From SYLG01 sp965226945 (lineage in GTDB: Bacteria > Planctomycetota > Planctomycetia > Gemmatales > Gemmataceae), in contig OZ245717.1 in the NCBI GenBank assembly GCA_965226945.1, positions 2,108,001 to 2,172,000 on the forward strand: DNA of 64,000 nt, read 5' to 3'. The position numbers were made by a program, and so were the translations under genes. Positions 8,974 to 17,671 of the stretch are shown here, piece by piece. Below the pieces are notes generated by a model, which worked only from the letters and a program-made list of their open reading frames with translations, was not told the origin of the DNA and made no database searches. Numbering within the stretch: position 1 is the stretch's first letter; every line of letters starts with the position of its first letter.

Positions 8974-9351
8974 CTATCGTATTGCGGCGTCTGGTCCGTC
9001 GTCTTCGGCTTTGTCCCGCCGCAGGCACTCGGGTGGCCAGCTCTCGCACCGCCGCACCTTCACTAGCCCGCCGCTACAGAACAAACCCCGGTGGCCGGTC
9101 ACTTCCGGATCGAAGACTGCCTCCATAAGGACGTAACCGCCGAGCGACGCCCGCCGTTGGTCTATTTCTCGAGTGGTCTGGACCGCAAGTGCGTTGGCCG
9201 AGATTGAGAAGAGCGCGTCGTCCCCGTGTAAGTACATGGCGTTGCCCTCAAACTCGAATACCAAGTAGCCGATCACCCTAACCAGCCGCCCGCGAAACCG
9301 CTCTGGGGTGGCGATCAAGCGGATGAGCGAAATGTCCAACGGCTCGTCCAC
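8974..9351 (-). CDS. Conserved hypothetical protein, 125 aa
   Basis: The protein begins with ISLIRLIATPERFRGR followed by LVRVIGYLVFEFEGNAMYLH. This pattern (a short helix, then strands with VxVxGYLxxEFEGNALYLH) recurs in small uncharacterised bacterial proteins that I recognise by pattern only; no function is known to me. There is no signal peptide or membrane segment, and two Cys (FCSGG, RRCES) fall in the C-terminal half. It is convergent with hutU, 35 bp away, and ends in a charged low-complexity tail. It could have come with the hut block. Function unassigned. Confidence 0.6.
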   Translation of the reverse strand: MDEPLDISLIRLIATPERFRGRLVRVIGYLVFEFEGNAMYLHGDDALFSISANALAVQTTREIDQRRASLGGYVLMEAVFDPEVTGHRGLFCSGGLVKVRRCESWPPECLRRDKAEDDGPDAAIR

Positions 9352-9882
9352 TTCGAAACCCTCTGGCGCCGTCCCTTTGAAACCCTAACGAATCCAGGTT
9401 CATTGTACTTGCGCGCGATAGCTCCTGTCAATTGCCACACTTGTTATTCTACAATGGCTTACGGAAAATTATTCGACGCAAATTTTCGGAGCACATATTA
9501 CACAGTGTAATTTATCTATGCCATTTATTGACCAATAAAAAGCAGAGCACAAATTACCGCGACTGGTTCGGCATGCGGCTAAGGTGTTTGCAGGTATGGC
9601 TCCATAGCAGCAACAAACACGATTGGGGAACCGTTTGTTCAAATAACTCACCCTTTTGACCGACGATTTTCGAAGCCGGGATTGAAGTCGGCAATCATCC
9701 GAGGGATTTCTTCAAGGCACTCCCTAAGGGGAGTGCTGATTATGAGCGGAGGGACGACCACGACAAACGGCGATTTCCAATGGCTGCGCGCATATCCGGC
9801 TCAATCACAAATGTAGCTGTGGACGGAATACACAAACATCATTCAGAGGTTCGGCATGATTTGGGCCGCTTCCGCCAAGCCG
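9352..9882. other. 531-bp non-coding stretch, AT-rich core
   Basis: From about 9430 to 9620 the base composition drops sharply to AT-rich, in strong contrast to hutU. A possible 75-codon frame (9432-9659) has no ribosome-binding site or motif and is probably chance. A small inverted element CTCCCTAAGGGGAG occurs near 9720-9733. The right end abuts the second GH32 relic. No integrase, transposase or attachment site was recognised. Confidence 0.5.
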
Positions 9883-10487
9883 TCATTGCGACGGCGCGTC
9901 CGGCCACGCGGGCCGTAGCCGGTAGACGGTCAGCGACCGAATCGTTACTGGACCGCCTTCGGCCTGAATTGACAGACCATTTTCGGTGGGCAGGACGAAC
10001 TTTGTGAACGATATTTCTCCCTCGTTTACGAAGGTCTCAATGGAGGTCGTGTCGATCAGCATTTCGATGGACTTGATCCGGTCCTGCACCCCAGCGGAGC
10101 GGCGGTCCGACGAAAGCGTTGTTGCGGTCAGTGTCACGGGAACACCGCGGATGTTGAAGGTCAGCTTCGCGCCCGCAGGAATCTCCACCTCGGCTTGGAT
10201 GTGGAATTGACGTCCCGAGGGCGCCAGGGGGAGAAGTTGCCCCGCGCGCAGTTCGCGGTTTGGTCCATGTTTGGGGCGAACCGGCTTGCGGAAGATGCGC
10301 AATCCCTTCGGCGTCGTCTTGAGTGTCAGCTCGTGGGAAAGGTCACGTGCTGGTTAAATGGCATATCGGGAGCGTGAGAGAATCGCATCCAGACGGCCTG
10401 GACTCGGCGGCCATCGCCCGTTTCCGTGTTGCGCCACGACTGCGTAGCGTAGAAGTCGCCGATGTCGCAGGGGAAGCGAGGCGGACG
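9883..10487 (-). pseudogene. GH32 C-terminal relic 2
   Basis: This is a degraded copy of the last about 200 codons of the GH32 gene at 12483-13847, in the same orientation. From 10302 down to the TGA at 9883 the frame is open and reads RIFRKPVRP, EVEIPAGAKLTFNIRG, TTSIETFVNEGE and VLPTENGLSIQAEGG, nearly identical to the intact protein. Compared with the intact gene, about 27 bp are missing near 10260 and one base near 10335, which shifts the frame. Homology then continues in another frame through WMRFSHAPDMPFNQ up to about 10487 and stops abruptly. The catalytic N-terminal five-bladed propeller is absent, so it cannot be an enzyme. Confidence 0.85.
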
Positions 10488-10770
10488 GCGACGTCTGCTT
10501 GGTCCGTCGGGGGCGCGCCGAAGCCAATCTTGACCAAAGGCCCGCCACCTCTGTCGCGTTGCGCCGCAGGGGATAACCTGCGAACTCCCGCGACGAAACG
10601 CTCCGACGGCGACGGTGAACCTTCAGACCTGAGTAGGAATCGATGGTGAACAACGCAACGCGCGAGGATGCGGTCACAAGCTTTTTTCCGGACTGAATCC
10701 GAACCACAGGACTCGGCCAGGACTTCGATGGAGCCGATGAGGTCGGAAGAAAAATTGGCCATCAATCTTT
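10488..10770. other. Unassigned junction DNA
   Basis: Sequence between the broken end of GH32 relic 2 and the 3' end of the AbiEii gene. Frames are open on the minus strand (10343-10798 and 10354-10707) but show no motif I recognise and no start signal. It may be the decayed remnant of whatever was inserted here. Confidence 0.4.
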
Positions 10771-11673
10771 TCAAGACCACGGCCCTGCGGCAGTCCAACT
10801 CACATCAAAGGACGCACCCGCTTCGACGGCCGCCGAAACCGGGTGAAGGAATCGTACCAGTTCGTCGATCACCGACTGAAGCGAGGCGGGCACGCCATCG
10901 AGTTTTGCCTTGCGGAGAAAGCCCCGCCATTGAACTTGCTTGGCGGCATCACCTCCGAATGCCGGCGTTAGCGCAACCGGTAGGCCAGCGACGGCCGTCC
11001 CCCGGTTAGCAAATGTCCGCTGGATGGCAACCGCCAGGGGCGGCCCGTCAAAATCGAACTGTTGCGCGAGCAGCCACAGGTCGTAAAAGTCCTTCATCCG
11101 GCTGTTCAGCAGGCCGAGCTTGGTCATCGCCTCGAACTTCTCCGCCACCACTGTCTCGCGGGGGTAGCCGAGCAGATGCGGTGCCGCGAAGTCCAGCAGC
11201 ACCGGGTACGCCAACGGGACTGCGGCCGGCGTCACCACGTCCCCGAAGCCGGTGTCGATCTGCATCGCCACCCGAGCGTGCTGGAGTGTGACCAGGAACG
11301 TGACCCGCACCCCCGAGTAATCGGCGTCCTCCTTGATCGCCTCGCCGGCCAAGCTTCCCACATCGAACATTAACCCATCCGGCTCCACCGCCTGCCCGCA
11401 CACCTCCCGCATCACCGACGCAACCGCCTCGACCCGGTTGTCCATGCGGCCTAAAAGGTCGATATCCTTCGTCGGCCGAGACTTCGGCCCGCCCCATGCC
11501 GCGAACAGCAGTGCCCCCTTGAGCACGAACTTGTCAGCGTGCGGCGACCGCCCCAGGCGATAGAGAAACCTCTCCATCGCGAAGTATTGAAGCACTTCCT
11601 GGAACGGTCGGCCCGCCTGGCGGGCCTTGTTCGCCAACCGCTGGCGAACCGACGCGGGCAGGTCGCGGATCAC
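10771..11673 (-). CDS. abiEii: AbiEii-type nucleotidyltransferase toxin
   Basis: The 300-residue protein matches the AbiEii/AbiGii toxin family (type IV-class toxin-antitoxin; abortive infection in lactococci). The nucleotidyltransferase core is KFVLKGALLFAAWGG followed by RPTKDIDLLG, i.e. the Gly-x..-Asp-x-Asp-type metal/NTP site with Asp-Ile-Asp at about residues 70-72. It is followed by VRVTFLVTLQHARVAMQIDTGFGD and VAEKFEAMTKLG, also typical. It is the downstream gene of a two-gene operon and its start ATG overlaps the stop of the antitoxin gene at 11670 by four bases, the usual AbiEi-AbiEii order. Function in this host, such as phage defence or plasmid/island maintenance, is inferred from family. 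Confidence 0.88.
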   Translation of the reverse strand: MIRDLPASVRQRLANKARQAGRPFQEVLQYFAMERFLYRLGRSPHADKFVLKGALLFAAWGGPKSRPTKDIDLLGRMDNRVEAVASVMREVCGQAVEPDGLMFDVGSLAGEAIKEDADYSGVRVTFLVTLQHARVAMQIDTGFGDVVTPAAVPLAYPVLLDFAAPHLLGYPRETVVAEKFEAMTKLGLLNSRMKDFYDLWLLAQQFDFDGPPLAVAIQRTFANRGTAVAGLPVALTPAFGGDAAKQVQWRGFLRKAKLDGVPASLQSVIDELVRFLHPVSAAVEAGASFDVSWTAAGPWS

Positions 11674-12293
11674 AACAACGCCTCCAGGTACGGTCGCATC
11701 ACCCGGGCGACCCGACAGACGGCGGCATGGCGAAGGATGGCCTCGGCATCGACCCGCCCTTGTGCCTTGTACCGCCGCACGGCCTCCAGGGTTGTATCCA
11801 GCCCAACCTCGCCGCGATGCTTGAAGCAGTCGGCCAGCGTCTTCTCGCGGCTGTAGACCTTGACCGGCACCTCGTCGAGCCGGTGCGTCTCGATGCCAGC
11901 TTCATAGGCACCTCTACTGAGCCGGACGACGCGGATAGGCGGGTAGTCGAGCCGGGGCGGTTCGCTATTCCGCGGCACAGCCACCCAGACCTCGTGCGGT
12001 ATCTGCGTGGTCAGGTCGTGGAAGGCCAGCGCGGAGACGAGACAGACGACGCCCCGGGGAACTTTGGCCGCGACGGTTACGAGGTCCGGATTGGCGAGCG
12101 GCGCGGCGTCGGCCAGCCGGTACAGGCCGCGGGCCAGAGACTCGACTTGGCCGGCATCCCGCATGGTGTAGAGCGTGCGGCGATGAACACCCGCCCGCAA
12201 TGCATCGGCCATCCGCAGCACCCCGCCGTGCCGCTCGAATGCCTCCCGCGCCTGCTTCACGGCGCGATTCTGATCAGCCGTCTCCTCGATCAC
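11670..12293 (-). CDS. abiEi: AbiEi-type antitoxin / transcriptional autoregulator
   Basis: The 207-residue protein has an N-terminal winged-helix segment (about residues 18-62: GGVLRMADALRAGVHRRTLY then LARGLYRLAD) and an AbiEi C-terminal antitoxin region with VCLVSALAFHDLT, VWVAVP and KVYSREKTLADCFKHRGEVG. AbiEi proteins bind inverted repeats in their own promoter and counter AbiEii. The four-base overlap with the toxin gene and same-strand order fit the family. The pair lies between GH32 relic 2 and the intact GH32 gene. Confidence 0.88.
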   Translation of the reverse strand: MIEETADQNRAVKQAREAFERHGGVLRMADALRAGVHRRTLYTMRDAGQVESLARGLYRLADAAPLANPDLVTVAAKVPRGVVCLVSALAFHDLTTQIPHEVWVAVPRNSEPPRLDYPPIRVVRLSRGAYEAGIETHRLDEVPVKVYSREKTLADCFKHRGEVGLDTTLEAVRRYKAQGRVDAEAILRHAAVCRVARVMRPYLEALL

Positions 12294-12482
12294 TCCTAAT
12301 CACCTCCCGAAACGCCAATCTGGAGGCATTATGTACCATTCTGGCTTTTGAGTCAAACGCGGCCAGCATCCGCCGGATAACGCGCTTGATGCGGCAGGGG
12401 AGGATGTCGCTTGCGACCCCAGTCGCTGGAGTACCTGTGTCACTCTGGTACCAGGTTCACGAGGGGCTATACCGCCGATCCG

Positions 12483-13847
12483 TCACTTCGGCACTTCCGG
12501 CCATGCGGACCGGAGCGCGTGGACGGTCATTGACCGGATCGTAACTGGACCGCCTTCGGCCTTAACCGACAGACCATTTTCGCTGGGCAGAACGAACTTG
12601 GTAAATGACAGTTCGCCATCGTTGACAAAGGTCTCAATAGAAGTCGTGTCGATGAGCATTTCGATGGACCTGACGGTGTCCTGCACTGCGGCAGAGCGAC
12701 AGTCCGACGACAGCGTGGTTGAGGTCAGTGTCACTGGGACGCCACGGATGTTGAAGGTCAGCTTCGCACCAGCGGGAATCTCCACTTCGGCCAGGATGTG
12801 GAACTGGCGGCCCGACGGCACTAAGGGGAGATGTTGCCCCGTTCGTAGTTCTCGGTTGGTCAAGACTATGGGCTGACCGGCGTGCAGAGTCACGACCTCT
12901 CGAACCGGCTTGCGGAAGACGCGCAATCCCTTCGGCGTCGTGCGTAGCGTCAGCTCGCAGGGGAAAGCCACCTGCTGGTTAAAGGGCATGTCCGGGGCGT
13001 GCGAGAAGCGCATCCAGGCGGCCTGGACGCGGCGGCCGTCGCCTGTTTCCGTGTTGTACCAGGATTGCGTTGCGTAGAAGTCGCCGATGTCGCATGAGTA
13101 GCGGGGCGTCTCCTCCTTGAATTCGGTGCCGTCGAAAGTGCCGATGGAGTATTTTCCGTTCCCCTGGATCAGCACCCATTTCTTCTGCTTCGGATCCCCG
13201 TCGACGGCAAGTTCGAAAAAGTCCGGGCACTCGTAGCTGTCGCGGATCGGTTTCTTCTCGTCCTTCCAGTGCAAAAGATCTTTTGAGGTGAGGATGTGGT
13301 AGCGGTCGTTGCCGTAGAGCATCATCACCCAGTGCTTCGCGGGGGCGTACCAGAACACCTTGGGGTCTCGTTCGCGAAAATCCAGGATGGGATTCTTGGC
13401 ATAGTGCGTCCAGGTTCGACCCCGGTCGAGGCTATAGGCCAGGCACTGACTCTTGTTGTCGTTGCCTGAGTAGAAGGCGATCATCGCCGGTTTCGACTTG
13501 TCCGGCGACAGGCCGGCCGTGTTTTCGTAATCGATCACACAGGTGCCCGACTGGACGGCTTGGTCCAGCTTGTCCTCCCAGAACGCGGACTCCAGTTCCG
13601 TCCAGCGGACGAGGTCTTTGCTCACCGCATGGATCCAGCACTTGTTCCACCGCTGCGCGAAGAGGTGATACTCCCCCTCGTAATAGATCAAGCCATTCAG
13701 GTCGTTGAGCCAACCTTCTTCGCGCTCCCGAGGATTGAGCCGGTTCATCGTCCACTGGCGGGCGGTGAAGTGAAACTGCGGCCGTAGCGACTCCTTGTAG
13801 AGCGGAGCAACGACCGGCGGCAGTGATTTCGGGGCATCCGTCTGCAC
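12483..13847 (-). CDS. Glycoside hydrolase family 32 (fructan/sucrose hydrolase-like)
   Basis: GH32 enzymes hydrolyse beta-fructofuranosides such as levan, inulin or sucrose. The 454-residue protein has the five-bladed propeller motifs in order: GWLNDLNG with the nucleophile Asp49, RERDPKVFW with transition-state Asp161, and YECPDFFEL with acid/base Glu206, followed by a C-terminal beta-sandwich (about 300-454) ending in LPSENGLSVKAEGG. The nucleophile motif is WLNDLNG rather than the usual WMNDPNG: Leu50 replaces the near-invariant Pro. The start is a GTG at 13847; upstream, in-frame codons SGTAV look like the tail of a signal peptide but a TGA at 13872-13874 closes the frame, so the export signal seems lost. 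Two 3' fragments of the same gene lie at 1949-2100 and 9883-10487. Confidence 0.85.
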   Translation of the reverse strand: MQTDAPKSLPPVVAPLYKESLRPQFHFTARQWTMNRLNPREREEGWLNDLNGLIYYEGEYHLFAQRWNKCWIHAVSKDLVRWTELESAFWEDKLDQAVQSGTCVIDYENTAGLSPDKSKPAMIAFYSGNDNKSQCLAYSLDRGRTWTHYAKNPILDFRERDPKVFWYAPAKHWVMMLYGNDRYHILTSKDLLHWKDEKKPIRDSYECPDFFELAVDGDPKQKKWVLIQGNGKYSIGTFDGTEFKEETPRYSCDIGDFYATQSWYNTETGDGRRVQAAWMRFSHAPDMPFNQQVAFPCELTLRTTPKGLRVFRKPVREVVTLHAGQPIVLTNRELRTGQHLPLVPSGRQFHILAEVEIPAGAKLTFNIRGVPVTLTSTTLSSDCRSAAVQDTVRSIEMLIDTTSIETFVNDGELSFTKFVLPSENGLSVKAEGGPVTIRSMTVHALRSAWPEVPK

Positions 13848-13920
13848 GACTGCTGTTCCACTAGCCGCAGGTCAGGCCAAGGGGCATGCGCCGTCCATTG
13901 CTGGATATATGCCAGTGGGA

Positions 13921-14736
13921 TCACCGGTCTATCTCCACAGTCACATTGATCAAGAGCTTCCAGTCCGCGCTTCGTTCCACCATCGCGGCCAGTTCCGGGA
14001 CGACCGGTTTGATTGATGGATCGAGTGCCTTGAATGACCTGGCCTTTTGAGCAAAGGGCCGGAGTGCCAAGGCCTGGCGCGAATGTCCAAACTGTTCCAG
14101 TAGGTAGCCAAGCCGCCGGGCGACCGAGTTTTCGTAGGCATTCGCTGCCTTGCCAAGGATGCGGGGGTTAGATTTCTTACCAAGGTCATGGACCGCCTGC
14201 GCGACACCATTGACCCCACCGGCCTGATGGAAATAACGACAGATGTCGAGTAGAGCCAATTCCACCCCCGCCACCTTGGCGAACCCGGCGTCTGTTTTGA
14301 GCTGCGCCAACCACTCAGGTCGATTCGCTTCGGCGAAGGCCTCTGGCGACTGGAACAAGAACTCGATCCGTTGGCGGCCAATCTTGATGTCGGGCAATTG
14401 TCGCGGTGCGATCACCTGGAAGACCATCGCCGCCTGATGACTTGCCCCATGGAATGCTGCCGCGCGAAGCAGGGAAACGCGGTAGTCCACCCCCAAATGC
14501 CCCATCAGCGGGTCGATCCAACGGGCAGGATCGGGAGCGCCCATCGTCCGGTCTTCGGGCCTTAGGATCAAATAGAACCCCCGTCGAGGAGATACTAAAC
14601 TGCCTTTTTTGGTACTGCGGGCGATTGCCGACTTTAGCGCCTCCGACGATAAGCCGAGATCGGCCAGGGCTGGCTTCGTGAAGTAACCCCGACCTTGGAC
14701 AAGCTGCGAATCAATAAATTCCTGCATACTCCCCAT
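13921..14736 (-). CDS. Orphan AbiEi-family antitoxin-like protein
   Basis: The 271-residue protein starts with a winged-helix-like region (YFTKPALADLGLSSEALKSAIARSTKKG, then LVSPRRGFYLI) and continues with DYRVSLLRAAAFHGASHQ, FQVIAPRQLPDIKIGRQRIEF and VELALLDICRY, the layout of AbiEi/AbiEi_4-type antitoxins of type IV toxin-antitoxin systems. It is more than a third longer than, and not closely similar to, the AbiEi at 11670. The expected toxin gene should follow on the same strand; instead the GH32 gene starts 73 bp downstream. It may therefore be a solitary antitoxin or regulator whose toxin was lost. ATG at 14736 or at 14727 are both possible starts. Confidence 0.72.
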   Translation of the reverse strand: MGSMQEFIDSQLVQGRGYFTKPALADLGLSSEALKSAIARSTKKGSLVSPRRGFYLILRPEDRTMGAPDPARWIDPLMGHLGVDYRVSLLRAAAFHGASHQAAMVFQVIAPRQLPDIKIGRQRIEFLFQSPEAFAEANRPEWLAQLKTDAGFAKVAGVELALLDICRYFHQAGGVNGVAQAVHDLGKKSNPRILGKAANAYENSVARRLGYLLEQFGHSRQALALRPFAQKARSFKALDPSIKPVVPELAAMVERSADWKLLINVTVEIDR

Positions 14737-14979
14737 GGCCCAATCATATCAATAAAGCACCGAAATACAACCCTTTAGCACTATGATTGGGGACCTTGGC
14801 AAGGGCCACGCATGGTCTTGCAGATGCCTCTTGCTTCTCAGAAGCCATGCAGGCATCAACCAACACTTCACCAACGCTACTAGCGCGTTGAGCTTGATGG
14901 GGTCGGCCAAGGCCTCATCCATCCATCCCTACAATTTGGCAGCATGCTCGCTGAAGTTTCATCGTTGCTCGAGTCCTTC

Positions 14980-15363
14980 ATGTCAGATCAGCGTTCGTCG
15001 GAAGTCGAACTCCTGCGCGCGGCCTATGCCGCGTTCAACGCGCGGGATTTCGACGCCGCATTCGCCGCCATGGCACCCGATGTGGAATGGCCGCGTGCGT
15101 TTAAAGGCGGTGTCGTTCGTGGTCACAATGAGGTCCGGGCTTACTGGGCGGAGCAATAGTCCGAGATCGATCCGCATGTCGAGCCGGTTTCCTTTCATCC
15201 AGAAGGTGCCGGGCGAATCCTGGTCGAAGTGCATCAAGTTGTGCGCGATCGAAACGGGACCATTCTTGGGGATGAACGCGTTGGCCACCGTTTCACCATC
15301 GAAGACGGCTTGATCCAAGCCATCGAAGTCTGTCCGCTCCCGACATCGGGTCACGGCATCTAG
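14980..15363 (+). pseudogene. SnoaL-like (NTF2-fold) protein interrupted by an in-frame TAG
   Basis: The 127-codon frame reads through one TAG at 15157-15159. Before it comes VELLRAAYAAFNARDFD and WPRAFKGGVVRGH, after it SEIDPHVEPVSF and VVRDRNGTILGDE, ending CPLPTSGHGI and TAG at 15361. The paralogue at 40549-40935 has the same sequence with TGG (Trp) where this copy has TAG, so a single G-to-A change explains the break. Everything downstream stays in frame, so the mutation looks recent. SnoaL-like folds are small alpha+beta cones found in polyketide cyclases, isomerases and many unknown proteins; function is unknown. An ATG at 14944 is an alternative start. Confidence 0.85.
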
Positions 15364-15722
15364 CAAAAACGCCGTGGGACTTAGCCGTTGCTGACCAGAT
15401 CGACATCGGCCGGGATCACGGATGAAACTGGGTGTATCAACACAGAGCCATTGGCCAAAAGTTCAAAGACTAGCTTTACGACCGCGCTGCTTTCGAAGGC
15501 ATTCCCTCGCTCCACACCCACCAGGAAGCCCAAATCAACGGCGCCGACCTGGGCCAAGGCCCGCATCGCCCTCAGGAGGACACTCGATGGCGAGATCGTC
15601 GAGTGGATGGAGAAGCTCACCCACAAACAGTACAAAGGGAACAGGCATGGTTGGCGCTCGCACCTATCCACACGAGCTTCGCTAGCCCCCTTTCTTTGCC
15701 CCTCTTTCAGAGAGTCGCACGC
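15364..15722. other. Intergenic, no gene recognised
   Basis: Open frames exist on both strands, including a minus-strand segment reading GAVDLGFLVGVERGNAF, but none has a clear start or known motif. The last part should hold the promoter of the exported hydrolase at 15723. Confidence 0.35.
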
Positions 15723-16514
15723 ATGAAATTCTACGTCGTGGCGTCCGGCAGCCTGTTCCTCTGCATGCTCGCCAGCGCCCAGGATCAGAAGCCGGACATG
15801 GACAAGCTGCTCGACAAGCACACCTTCACCAAGGACAAGGCGAGTCTGCCATACCGCCTTCTCGAGCCGGACGGCTACGACAAGGAGGGTAAGGACCGCT
15901 ACCCACTGGTGGTCTTCCTGCACGGCACCGTCGGGCGAGGCACCGACAATACGAAGCAGCTCCGAAGCGGCGTCGAGGAGTTCGTGAAGGATGCAACCCG
16001 CAAAAAGCACCCCTGCTTTCTGGCGGTGCCGCAGTGCCCGCCCGACAAAATGTGGGTCAATGTCGGTCTGTTTGACGCCCGGAGGAACCTACCGCTCGCC
16101 AAGAGCCCCACGGAGCCTTCGGTATTGGTGCTCGACCTGATCGATGCTTTATGCAAAGAGCACCGCGTGGATACCGACCGCATTTACCTGACCGGCATGT
16201 CGATGGGGGGCTATGGCACCTGGGACCTGATCTCGCGCAGGCCGGAACTTTTTGCCGCGGCGATCCCGGTGTGCGGCGGTGGCGACCCGGCGCAGGCGGA
16301 AAAGTTAGCCAAGCTGCCGATCTGGATCTTCCATGGCGAAAAGGATCCACTGGTGCCGCTCGACCGTCCCCGCGACATGATCGCCGCGATCAAGAAGGCC
16401 GGCGGCAACCCCGAGTACACCGAGCTGAAAGGCGTCGGCCACGACGCATGGACAGCGACCTACAAGAACGACAAGGTTCTTGACTGGCTGTTTGAGCAGA
16501 AGAAGGGGAACTGA
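15723..16514 (+). CDS. Exported alpha/beta-hydrolase (phospholipase/carboxylesterase or PHB-depolymerase-like)
   Basis: The 263-residue protein has a signal peptide (MKFYVVASGSLFLCMLASA, predicted cut after ASA) and an esterase fold. YPLVVFLHGTVGRG is the oxyanion strand, GMSMGGYGTW carries the nucleophile Ser, and IFHGEKDPLVPL and GVGHDAW supply the likely Asp and His. Overall it resembles the dienelactone-hydrolase/phospholipase group of secreted esterases common in planctomycetes. Substrate is unknown. The start is the ATG at 15723; an earlier in-frame ATG at 15603 has no support. Confidence 0.85.
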   Translation: MKFYVVASGSLFLCMLASAQDQKPDMDKLLDKHTFTKDKASLPYRLLEPDGYDKEGKDRYPLVVFLHGTVGRGTDNTKQLRSGVEEFVKDATRKKHPCFLAVPQCPPDKMWVNVGLFDARRNLPLAKSPTEPSVLVLDLIDALCKEHRVDTDRIYLTGMSMGGYGTWDLISRRPELFAAAIPVCGGGDPAQAEKLAKLPIWIFHGEKDPLVPLDRPRDMIAAIKKAGGNPEYTELKGVGHDAWTATYKNDKVLDWLFEQKKGN

Positions 16515-16851
16515 ACGGCCGTAATGATGGCATGACCATTCCCCTGGTTAGGGGCAATGCGATGGAGAACAATGCACAGTTTTTCCAATCGTAACTGGAA
16601 CCATGCTTCATGAGTCATGCAACCGCTGCCCAGTCTCGCGGTTCAAATTTCCGTCCGGTTGACGCCGAACCACCGAAGGAGTGAGTACCTTCTCGCGCGG
16701 CGATTGAAGAACGGAAATCCGATGATCCGTCCGCGTTTGTAACCCGCCGTTCCCTTGGCTGCAGATCAAAGCACGACCGACAGCTCAAGGGATTTCCCGA
16801 TGGTTTCCGCAGCATTCTGGAAACAAGCCGCACCCTGGAGCCGGGGCCCCG
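16515..16851. other. Intergenic between convergent genes
   Basis: 337 bp between the exported hydrolase and the leftward TetR gene. A 72-codon minus-strand frame (16615-16833) lacks a ribosome-binding site and recognisable motif. No clear terminator hairpin was found. Confidence 0.35.
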
Positions 16852-17535
16852 TTACGGTTTGCCACGCAGAGACTTTTTCTTGGTAGCGCCGGGAGGTACA
16901 ACCAGCCGGGCCAACACATTTTCCACGCCTTGAGTCGCTTGAGTCAAAGCGGTCAATTCATTGGTCATGACAAAAAGAAAATTCGCGGCCAAGAGCATCG
17001 CCTGGGTTTCAAAGAGCGCCTGCGCGATGTTCGCTTGATCGTCGATTTCTCCTTGCGACTGCGCATCGAGGAAACACTGCTTCAAAAGCGACACCCACCT
17101 CCCTTGCACCTCGAACACCGCATCGCGCACGGGGCCGGGCCGGGTGTCGAGTTCCATCGCCACCGCGGCGAAAAAACACCCTCCGGGAAAGACCTGTCGC
17201 TCAAGATGCGCCAGAAAAGCCTGAACCAGCGCCCGTAATCGTTCGGTTCCTGTTTTCGAGGACATCGCCGGCTGAAGCACTTCGCGTTGAAAAATCTCGG
17301 CGGCGGTGGCGATCGTGGCTAGCTCCAGCTCTTCCTTCGATTTGAAGTGGGCGTAGAGGCCGCTCTTACTCATTCCTACTTCGGCCGCTAGATCGCCGAT
17401 CGACAGGCCGTTGAACCCTCGCGTGGTGGCCAGTTTGGCTGCGGTCAGAAGGATGACGGCCCGGCTGGCACCCCCCTTCGACGGGGAGATTTCTCGATCC
17501 GCGCCACCCACCAGCGAACGATTTTCAGTGTTCAT
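16852..17535 (-). CDS. TetR/AcrR-family repressor
   Basis: The 227-residue protein has a TetR-type N-terminal DNA-binding domain: ILLTAAKLATTRGFNGLSIGDLAAEVGMSKSGLYAHFKSKEEL, about residues 29-70 with the recognition helix at MSKSGLYAHF. The rest is a helical ligand-binding and dimer domain with an FFAAVAMELDTRPGPVR segment typical of the TetR_C_11-like group. It is divergent from the methyltransferase gene at 17672; a palindrome between them is the probable operator, so this is likely a local repressor. The start at 17535 precedes an additional 28-residue polar extension. Inducer is unknown. Confidence 0.88.
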   Translation of the reverse strand: MNTENRSLVGGADREISPSKGGASRAVILLTAAKLATTRGFNGLSIGDLAAEVGMSKSGLYAHFKSKEELELATIATAAEIFQREVLQPAMSSKTGTERLRALVQAFLAHLERQVFPGGCFFAAVAMELDTRPGPVRDAVFEVQGRWVSLLKQCFLDAQSQGEIDDQANIAQALFETQAMLLAANFLFVMTNELTALTQATQGVENVLARLVVPPGATKKKSLRGKP

Positions 17536-17550
17536 GCCTTGACAATAGCA

Positions 17551-17601
17551 CGAACGGTCGTCAAACTCAAGTCAGATGAAAAAGAACGACCGGTCGTTCT
17601 T
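17551..17601. promoter_or_regulatory. TetR operator: 20-bp perfect palindrome plus a second partial site
   Basis: Bases 17582-17601 are a perfect palindrome (arms AAGAACGACC and GGTCGTTCTT). A related partial site, CGAACGGTCGT, lies at 17551-17561. The paired sites sit in the 136-bp region between the start of the divergent TetR gene (17535) and the methyltransferase start (17672), where TetR family operators normally lie. The sites overlap where both promoters would be, which predicts coordinate repression. Confidence 0.75.
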
Positions 17602-17671
17602 ATGGAAACCTAAGTGGTTCCCTCTCCTGTGCGGTTTAAGGATTTCTGTCATGCTCAAGGAAGCTCTCCTG

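Noticed and set aside
9432..9659. 75-codon AT-rich frame between hutU and the GH32 relic
   Set aside because: No start signal; AT-rich DNA gives such frames by chance.
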